From the NCBI GenBank assembly GCA_003504855.1, contig DNZD01000148.1, positions 1-6,109 of the forward strand: a DNA stretch of 6,109 nt. Direction: 5' to 3'. The stretch is from Cytophagales bacterium. Lineage in GTDB: Bacteria; Bacteroidota; Bacteroidia; Cytophagales; Cyclobacteriaceae. The position numbers were made by a program, and so were the translations under genes. The notes beneath the pieces were generated by a model that had not been told where the DNA came from, searched no databases, and worked only from the letters and a program-made list of their open reading frames with translations. How positions within the stretch are numbered: the stretch's first letter is position 1; each line of letters begins with the position of its first letter. Of the stretch, positions 1-5,005 are shown piece after piece.

Positions 1-255
1 ATCTTTCACCAGGGTATCTGGAGGCACGGAAGGCTGTTGGGTAAGAAAGCCCAACCTCACTCCTTCCCGCGTAACAACCTTACCGCTATCGGAATTAACC
101 TCGCCGGTCAGAATGCGCAGTAAAGTTGATTTACCGGTGCCATTATTACCCACCAGGGCAAATTTTTCACCCTGGGAGATGCCGATGGAGATGTCACGGA
201 ACAGCCACTTGTCATTGTAGGACTTGGAAATAAGCTCAGCAGAGAGAAAATTCAC
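1..255 (-). CDS. ABC-F family ATPase, Uup-like (N-terminal 85 residues, 3' end outside window)
   Basis: This is the start of a cytoplasmic ATPase with no membrane segment, of the ABC-F type. Such proteins have two tandem nucleotide-binding domains and act on ribosomes or, for Uup, in ribosome/DNA-related housekeeping. The visible part reads MNFLSAELISKSY at the N-terminus, a Walker A GNNGTGKST at residues 36-44, and a Q-loop in LGFLTQQP (Gln73). The signature motif, Walker B, linker and second domain are off the left edge. The start is a GTG at 255-253. It is chosen because the M-N-[FY]-L-x-A-E opening is typical of Bacteroidota Uup-like proteins, and because a promoter-like TATCTTTG lies about 22 bases upstream. 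The gene is transcribed divergently from the permease. Family assignment is strong, but the exact ABC-F subgroup is inferred from this short N-terminus only. A plain ABC transporter ATPase is less likely because of this opening. Confidence 0.88.
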   Translation of the reverse strand, partial: MNFLSAELISKSYNDKWLFRDISIGISQGEKFALVGNNGTGKSTLLRILTGEVNSDSGKVVTREGVRLGFLTQQPSVPPDTLVKD

Positions 256-339
256 GTCTTTTGGATAAAATGAGGCGCAAAGATACGCACAGCCAGAGAG
301 TAGGAAAGCGCTTGCACTTTTCCTTCTTTGCAATTTGTA
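256..339. other. Divergent intergenic region between ABC-F and permease genes
   Basis: These 84 bases must carry the control signals for both divergent genes. A good minus-strand promoter candidate is present (see the separate entry). On the plus strand I find no TAnnTTTG element at a usable distance from ATG 340. A perfect 8-base palindrome AAGCGCTT (306-313) sits inside a looser inverted repeat with arms GGAAAG and CTTTTCC (303-323). It overlaps the -33 region of the minus-strand promoter and could be an operator or simply chance. The pyrimidine-rich stretch just before 340 offers no ribosome-binding site. Confidence 0.4.
278..307 (-). promoter_or_regulatory. Putative Bacteroidota-type promoter for the ABC-F gene
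   Basis: On the minus strand, TATCTTTG (278-285) matches the Bacteroidota -7 consensus TAnnTTTG exactly. A TTTC (304-307) lies 18 bases upstream, close to the expected -33 TTTG at a spacing near 19. Transcription would begin around position 271, leaving a leader of about 16 bases before the GTG start. The -7 match is clear and the -33 match is imperfect. The assignment is inference from the known consensus of the Bacteroidota primary sigma factor. Confidence 0.45.
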
Positions 340-1815
340 ATGAATACAACACCGACATCTGCTTCCGGACTTAGCCGCCAACTTGGTTTGGCGGGCCTGG
401 CAGCAACAGGAATCTGTTCGATGCTGGGTGCTTCCATCTATGTAGTGCCGTTCATGATTCAGCGCAGTGTGCCGGGCATCGGACCGTACGTTGTACCTGC
501 CTTCATCCTGGCAGCTGTGCCTGCGATATTGGCCGCATTTTGTTATGCAACGCTGGCTTCGGCCATGCCCCGTGCCGGAGGAAGCTATGTGTATGCCAGC
601 CGTGGCCTCAGCCCCTACCTGGGTTTTGTGGCCAGCTTCTCCCAGTGGTTCGGGTTGTGCATCGCCATTGGCGTGGTGTCTTACGTTATCCCACCGTTCT
701 TTCGCGACATCAGCACTGCTTTGGAATTTCCTGAAGTATCCCACTTCCTGGATACAGGATGGATCAGGGTCAGCGTGTCTTTGTTATTACTATGTATATT
801 TGTATTAATCAACATCCGCGGGGCTAAAGCCTATGAACGAACGGTAATCCCTCTGATGATCCTCATGTTTGTATTAGGCGCCATTGTCATCGTTGCCGGA
901 TTCTCATTTGATCATGCCGACTTCCAACGAAACCTGAGTGAAAGCGGCCAGTCATGGCAGCCGGGTACTTCAGCTTCATTTTCATGGAATATCGTGTGGT
1001 CGGGTGCCGCCGTACTTTTCGCCAGTTTCATTGGATTTGATTCCATCGCACAGGCTGGCGGAGAGGCCAAAAACCCGCAAAGAAATCTACCCCTGGCTAT
1101 AGGACTTTCTGTCGGTGTGGTAGGCTCGTTCTATTTGTTATTTACTTCAGCAGTGTATCACGCCGTTCCGTGGCAATTTATAGCCGACGAAGCTTTACGT
1201 CATGACATTACGGCACCTGCCTTGATGCGTTATTTTCTTACACCCGGCTGGACGGTGGCGATGGTGGCTGGTGCGGCAGTAGCGTTGACCAACGACTTGC
1301 CGGCGATGTTGCTATCTGTTTCAAGGCTCATGTTCTCCTGGGCTGAAGACGGGATGTTCCCGCTATCCGTCACGCGGATCCATCCCCGATTCAAAACGCC
1401 TCATGTTGCTTTGCTGATTTCCGGTGTTGTTGCGAGTTTTGGAATAGTGGGCAGTCACCTGGCCGGAGACTTTTTTCTTGGTGTCGATATACTTGTCACA
1501 TCCATGCTGGTGAACTTCCTGCTGATGGCAGTCACGTTGCTCACGATTGGCAAACACAACCCGGCGCTGGCAGGAGCCATGACGTTGTTCCGGTCACCAA
1601 TGCAACGAATGCTGCTGGGCTGGGGCTCGATCGCCGCATTACTGTTATTCCTCATCATCCACGTGCAGAAAGACCTGACATCGGATGTGCCCTGGTACCT
1701 CAGCACCACCCTGGTTTGGATCGCGGTGATGATCACGGGATCAATTATCTTTATTCAACACTGGCGATCATCTGCCCATCCGAAAGAAAAATTCTCCAGA
1801 CTTCCACCTGAATGA
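340..1815 (+). CDS. APC-superfamily amino acid/amine permease
   Basis: This is a 491-residue inner-membrane transporter of the APC superfamily with about 12 predicted hydrophobic segments, the usual size for the family. Recognisable landmarks are a first helix containing SMLGASIYVVPF (27-38), AMPRAGGSYVYASRGL (75-90), the helix-6 block FIGFDSIAQ followed by GGEAKNPQRNLP (240-251), and SRLMFSWAEDGMFP (328-341). The substrate is probably an amino acid or amine taken up with a cation, but it cannot be named. The helix-1 glycine motif, usually G-S-G, reads G-A-S (30-32). I start at ATG 340. A TTG at 328 would add four residues, but the ATG is followed by a normal polar N-terminus leading into helix 1, and neither start has a ribosome site. 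The stop overlaps the next gene by ATGA, so transporter and fused reductase are probably one operon. Confidence 0.9.
   Translation: MNTTPTSASGLSRQLGLAGLAATGICSMLGASIYVVPFMIQRSVPGIGPYVVPAFILAAVPAILAAFCYATLASAMPRAGGSYVYASRGLSPYLGFVASFSQWFGLCIAIGVVSYVIPPFFRDISTALEFPEVSHFLDTGWIRVSVSLLLLCIFVLINIRGAKAYERTVIPLMILMFVLGAIVIVAGFSFDHADFQRNLSESGQSWQPGTSASFSWNIVWSGAAVLFASFIGFDSIAQAGGEAKNPQRNLPLAIGLSVGVVGSFYLLFTSAVYHAVPWQFIADEALRHDITAPALMRYFLTPGWTVAMVAGAAVALTNDLPAMLLSVSRLMFSWAEDGMFPLSVTRIHPRFKTPHVALLISGVVASFGIVGSHLAGDFFLGVDILVTSMLVNFLLMAVTLLTIGKHNPALAGAMTLFRSPMQRMLLGWGSIAALLLFLIIHVQKDLTSDVPWYLSTTLVWIAVMITGSIIFIQHWRSSAHPKEKFSRLPPE
1812..1815 (+). other. ATGA stop-start overlap (translational coupling)
   Basis: The permease stop TGA (1813-1815) overlaps the reductase start ATG (1812-1814). 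No Shine-Dalgarno sequence precedes this ATG, so the downstream gene is likely translated by ribosomes terminating on the permease. This ties expression of the two proteins together. Confidence 0.85.
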
Positions 1816-3272
1816 CTCACTCCATCCCCTCCCTGGAAATTGCGCCTGGTCTTGCCATCTCAAGACTTGTAACCGGTCTTTGGCAAATCGCTGATATGGA
1901 AAAGGACGGCAGGGTTCTGGATCCTGACACCACGGCAAGGGCCATGATGCCTTATGGGGAAGCCGGATTGACCACGTTTGATATGGCCGATCATTATGGC
2001 TCCGCCGAAATCATCGCCGGACGCTATAAGGCTATCGCACCGTCTGCAGTGCAGTTGCTCACCAAGTGGGTGCCCGCACCAGGAACTCGGTCCCGGACCG
2101 AGGTCAAAAAGGCCATTGACCTGGCATGCTCCCGGCTGAATACGCAGGCTATCGACTTGCTTCAATTCCACAGCTGGAACTATGCGGATCCATCGTGGCT
2201 GAAATGTATGTTCTGGCTTGATGAATTACGGCGGGAAGGACGCATTCGCCATCTGGGACTGACGAATACCGATACAGCGCACCTGCGCATGGTGGTGGAA
2301 AGCGGCATACCTATTGCAACCAATCAAGTGTGTTACTCGCTGCTCGATCAACGGGCATCCGGCGCTATGACTGCCTACTGCCAACAACGACGGATCCATC
2401 TGCTTGCTTTTGGAACGCTGGCGGGTGGATTTCTTTCCGACAAATGGATGGACCAACCTGAACCCGCCAGTGATAAGCTCAGCTCCTGGTCATTGATGAA
2501 ATACAAGCGCTTCATTGACATTGTTGGCGGATGGAGCAGGTTTCAGGATTTATTGCATGTCCTGCATCGCATCGGTAAAAAACACAGTGTCACGGTGGCT
2601 GCTGTGGCATCACGTTACATGCTCGAGCAACCTGCGGTGGCAGGCATTATCATCGGGGCACGACCAGGTGCATCCAATCATGTGGCCGATAATGTGAGAT
2701 TGTTCCAGTTCTCACTCGATGACCAGGACCGCAAGGAGATCAGACAAGTGTTGCAAACATTAGAACCTGTACCGGGCGACTGCGGTGATGAATATCGAAA
2801 GCCTCCGTTCCTGACGGCCTCCGGCGACCTCAGCCATCATGTTGAAAGTATGCCCGCTCCCTATCCCATCCGTCGGGAAAGCGATGGACGGATCAAGGCA
2901 TTTAGTGGTACCGTGTGGGAAGACATGGCAGGTTATTGCAGGGCTGTCCGCAAAGGCGACCGCATTTATGTCTCCGGCACGACAGCCACACTGGGCAACC
3001 GGGTTGTGGGTGGCAAAGATGCCGGAGCACAAGCCCACTTCATCATCGATAAAATTGAAGGATCCCTCCAGTCGCTCGGCAGTAAACTGGAAGACGTTGT
3101 CCGGACAAGGATATTTACAAAACGTATTGCTGATTGGGAACCTATCGCGCGCGCGCATGGTGAACGATTCCGCGATATTCAACCTGCGAACACGCTGGTA
3201 CAAGCCGATCTGATTGGTGACGATTACCTCGTCGAGATTGAAGCAGAGGCTATCATTACACGACCTTCCTAA
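1812..3272 (+). CDS. Aldo/keto reductase fused to a C-terminal Rid (YjgF/YER057c/UK114) domain
   Basis: This 486-residue, apparently cytoplasmic, two-domain protein has no signal peptide. Residues about 8-320 form an NAD(P)H-dependent aldo/keto reductase. The full catalytic tetrad is visible: Asp57 and Tyr62 in FDMADHYGSAE, Lys85 in LLTKW and His120 in LLQFHSW. A cofactor-binding loop follows at GIIIGARPGASNHVADN (278-294). Residues about 346-486 form a Rid domain with KGDRIYVSGTTA (381-392), VVRTRIFTKRI (429-439) and a closing VEIEAEAII (474-482). In the position of the arginine that classical RidA enzymes use to hold the imine/enamine substrate (PARS), this protein has Pro-Ala-Asn-Thr, so Asn460 replaces it. 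It therefore belongs with the arginine-less Rid subgroups and probably does not deaminate 2-aminoacrylate. Translation is coupled to the upstream permease, suggesting both act on one imported compound. The substrate is unknown. The domain calls are strong. Confidence 0.92.
   Translation: MTHSIPSLEIAPGLAISRLVTGLWQIADMEKDGRVLDPDTTARAMMPYGEAGLTTFDMADHYGSAEIIAGRYKAIAPSAVQLLTKWVPAPGTRSRTEVKKAIDLACSRLNTQAIDLLQFHSWNYADPSWLKCMFWLDELRREGRIRHLGLTNTDTAHLRMVVESGIPIATNQVCYSLLDQRASGAMTAYCQQRRIHLLAFGTLAGGFLSDKWMDQPEPASDKLSSWSLMKYKRFIDIVGGWSRFQDLLHVLHRIGKKHSVTVAAVASRYMLEQPAVAGIIIGARPGASNHVADNVRLFQFSLDDQDRKEIRQVLQTLEPVPGDCGDEYRKPPFLTASGDLSHHVESMPAPYPIRRESDGRIKAFSGTVWEDMAGYCRAVRKGDRIYVSGTTATLGNRVVGGKDAGAQAHFIIDKIEGSLQSLGSKLEDVVRTRIFTKRIADWEPIARAHGERFRDIQPANTLVQADLIGDDYLVEIEAEAIITRPS
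3269..3272. other. Convergent stop-codon overlap
   Basis: The plus-strand reductase-Rid gene ends with TAA at 3270-3272, and the minus-strand lipoprotein gene ends with TAG read from 3271-3269. The two coding regions interlock tail to tail, with no room for a terminator between them. Transcripts from either side must therefore run into the opposite gene or stop inside it. Confidence 0.9.
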
Positions 3273-3769
3273 ATCGGTGACTTGTCGCAGTAAGCACCGC
3301 CGGTACAGGTAAGCGGAACGAACACTTCTGCGCGAATCAACCAGGGACCGTCCAATTTATGCCACTTGGCCATGTAGGTACCAGTGAGTTCAATCTTCTG
3401 TCCATTCTCAGTCCAGCTGCCTGCCCATGTCCCACTCTCAGATGCCATCTTCCAGGCGTCAAATACCTGAATGGTCTGTGGTGTTCGCACGTACAACACA
3501 TCAGGTTTACTGCTGAACTCACTTTCCATCCGCTCGCGATTGGTATTCTTACCAGACATTTCTGAATTTCTTGACGTGATGATATGAAAGTCACTCGTCC
3601 AGAACGCAGACATGGCCTTGGCATCGTGGGCAGCGATGGCCTCATTGGATTTGATTCTTGCTTCGCGAATGAGGGTTTCTTCCGGACTTGATTGCATATC
3701 GCTCTGTTTGCATCCCGGGAGCATGATTCCCAGAATCAGGGTTATGGTTATTGGTAGATTTAATTTCAT
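3269..3769 (-). CDS. NTF2/SnoaL-like (DUF4440-type) lipoprotein
   Basis: This 166-residue predicted lipoprotein has a short charged N-terminus, a hydrophobic core and the lipobox LPGC, with the lipidated cysteine at residue 20. It would be membrane-anchored and face the periplasm. After a polar linker, residues about 30-152 resemble the NTF2-like/DUF4440 fold: a helix (EETLIREARIKSNEAIAAHD), then ALxxFW-like AMSAFWTSDFHIITSRN, and a strand pair ending TGTYMAKWHKLDGPWLIRAEVF. Members of this fold bind or convert small molecules, but many are of unknown role, and no catalytic residues can be assigned here. The C-terminal tail holds two cysteines (155 and 161), which could form a disulfide in the periplasm. 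It is the last gene of a three-gene minus-strand cluster, nine bases after the hydrolase. The ATG is the only start that gives the signal peptide, and no ribosome site is seen. Confidence 0.75.
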   Translation of the reverse strand: MKLNLPITITLILGIMLPGCKQSDMQSSPEETLIREARIKSNEAIAAHDAKAMSAFWTSDFHIITSRNSEMSGKNTNRERMESEFSSKPDVLYVRTPQTIQVFDAWKMASESGTWAGSWTENGQKIELTGTYMAKWHKLDGPWLIRAEVFVPLTCTGGAYCDKSPI

Positions 3770-3778
3770 GATTTGATA

Positions 3779-4429
3779 TTAGAGTTCTTCGATCCAGGCC
3801 TTTGTGGCCACCGCCAGTTCTTCAATCCACTCACGCTTGCCCGCCTTGAAGGAATGGTCTGCTCCTTCCAGTAGCATGAGTGTTGCGGTTGGGAGTTTTT
3901 TGATCACGCCTTTCATAAGCTTTTCTTCTGCCAATGCATCGCGTGTTCCCTGCAGAAAGAGCAATGGAATTTTCAGGTTACCCAAGTGTTCCGCACGCTT
4001 GGTATCAGGTGTACCGGGTGGATGCAACGGGAAGCCAAAGAACACAATACCGGTAACGCGTTCGTCGGGTGTGACAGACAATAGCTGTGAAGTCATGCGT
4101 CCTCCAAAGGACTTCCCTCCTGCGAAGAGCGGCAGTTTGGAATACTTCTTCGCGGCGAAAGAAATGGTAGCAGCAATGGTCTTACCCGCCACGATGGGCG
4201 TATCTGGCCTTCCCTTTTTGTTTTCCATGAAAGGAAAATTGGATCGTATGGTTGTAATCCCTGCCTCTTGAAAAGCCAGCGCCAGGGCTTTCATGAACGG
4301 ATGATCCTTACCCGCTCCTGCTCCATGGGCTATGACGAGAACGGCGATGGGTTTCTTTGCCTCGAGAATGGAAATGGAGACTTTTCCAATCTCCTTCGAT
4401 ACAAGTACCTGTGTGTTTTTTTCTGCCAT
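3779..4429 (-). CDS. KANL3/Tex30-type alpha/beta hydrolase
   Basis: This 216-residue single-domain alpha/beta hydrolase, with no signal peptide, is likely cytoplasmic. The oxyanion-region motif HGAGAGKDHPF (35-45) and the nucleophile elbow GGKSFGGRMTSQ (104-115, Ser107, codon 4111-4109) are characteristic of the KANL3/Tex30 branch, which is close to dienelactone hydrolases. The triad is completed by Asp164 in LQGTRD and His192 in GADHSF. A further family landmark is SNFPFMENKKGRPD (63-76). Length is normal for bacterial members. The family probably cleaves small esters or similar bonds, but its bacterial substrates are not established. The gene begins two bases after the stop of the upstream DUF4136-like gene and ends nine bases before the NTF2-like gene, so the three are surely co-transcribed. 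No Shine-Dalgarno sequence is visible, so coupling is probable. Confidence 0.87.
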   Translation of the reverse strand: MAEKNTQVLVSKEIGKVSISILEAKKPIAVLVIAHGAGAGKDHPFMKALALAFQEAGITTIRSNFPFMENKKGRPDTPIVAGKTIAATISFAAKKYSKLPLFAGGKSFGGRMTSQLLSVTPDERVTGIVFFGFPLHPPGTPDTKRAEHLGNLKIPLLFLQGTRDALAEEKLMKGVIKKLPTATLMLLEGADHSFKAGKREWIEELAVATKAWIEEL

Positions 4430-4431
4430 GA

Positions 4432-4953
4432 TTATTTGCGGGGCGGATAACGTTTCATCACCAACCGCACGCCCTTGAGGACTTCATCCTGCTCGAGTGC
4501 GGGCTCAAAGTCAATGAAGCTTTCCGCAAAGGATTCCCACACCAACTTGCTCTGCTTCTTATCGGCCAATCCGATAACCAACGTTCCTTTGAGGTAGTTC
4601 ACGACATCTGAATCGTGCTCAAAAGGTCGGTAAAAGGGCATATCCGCGGAATGATGATAAACAATCACTTTCTCATCCTGCATGGTGATGGTAAATCCCA
4701 CCAACAGGTCAGGGTTGTTATTGTCTTGCGTCAACCCGCGTTTGGTGAGCTCACTGACAATCGCCCGCTTTACATTTTCCCGTAAGGCGCTGTCCTGGGC
4801 GATACCCGTTATCTTAAACTCACATCCATCCATCCAGCAAAAGGTCTTATATGATTTAAAGTCAGCCTGCTTGTCGTACAAGGTTTTGATATTCACCATA
4901 CAACTGCTCAAGCCTGCCGTCAACAACACAAAAAATATTATTCGCGCTTTCAT
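4432..4953 (-). CDS. DUF4136-like lipoprotein
   Basis: This 173-residue predicted lipoprotein has a signal peptide of about 17 residues ending in the lipobox LSSC, with the lipidated cysteine at residue 18. It would sit in the outer or inner membrane, facing the periplasm. The mature part carries the features of DUF4136 proteins, common in Bacteroidota: an opening YDKQADFKSYKTFCW (26-40), a middle NPDLLVGFTI (80-89), and GTLVIGLADKKQSKLVWESFA (123-143). The molecular function of DUF4136 is not known. A methionine-rich or tyrosine-rich tail, seen in some relatives, is absent. It heads a three-gene cluster, with the hydrolase starting two bases after its stop. A 52-base AT-rich gap separates it from the S9 peptidase upstream. 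The cluster may have its own promoter there or depend on read-through, and no convincing promoter is visible. Confidence 0.82.
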   Translation of the reverse strand: MKARIIFFVLLTAGLSSCMVNIKTLYDKQADFKSYKTFCWMDGCEFKITGIAQDSALRENVKRAIVSELTKRGLTQDNNNPDLLVGFTITMQDEKVIVYHHSADMPFYRPFEHDSDVVNYLKGTLVIGLADKKQSKLVWESFAESFIDFEPALEQDEVLKGVRLVMKRYPPRK

Positions 4954-5005
4954 ATTTATTTTTTATAAACCTACCCAATCAGGACTTCATACACTATGAT
5001 AGAAA
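4954..5005 (-). other. AT-rich gap between S9 peptidase and lipoprotein cluster
   Basis: This 52-base gap contains a short inverted repeat at its peptidase side (ATGAT, four bases, ATCAT). It is not followed by a T-run, so it does not look like an intrinsic terminator. An A/T-only stretch immediately precedes the lipoprotein ATG, which is typical of Bacteroidota leaders that rely on unstructured AT-rich sequence instead of Shine-Dalgarno pairing. TAGGTTTA (4973-4966 on the minus strand) is one base away from the -7 consensus but lacks a -33 partner. Confidence 0.35.

Noticed and set aside
328..339. TTG at 328 as the permease start
   Set aside because: It adds only four residues with no ribosome site, while ATG at 340 gives a conventional start. 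It remains possible but less likely.
313..342. Sigma-70-like TTGCAC and TGTAAT with 18-base spacing before the permease
   Set aside because: The -10-like hexamer overlaps the ATG at 340, so the transcript would begin inside the gene, and Bacteroidota promoters do not follow this consensus.
2760..3203. 147-residue open frame on the minus strand within the Rid region
   Set aside because: It lies wholly antisense to a well-supported conserved domain and shows no recognisable family features, so it is a shadow frame.
3804..4271. 155-residue open frame on the plus strand opposite the hydrolase
   Set aside because: The opposite strand encodes a hydrolase with a complete catalytic triad, and this frame is serine/proline-rich without motifs, as expected for an antisense shadow.
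4966..4973. TAGGTTTA as a promoter for the lipoprotein cluster
   Set aside because: It deviates from TAnnTTTG in the last base and has no TTTG-like -33 element at the expected distance.
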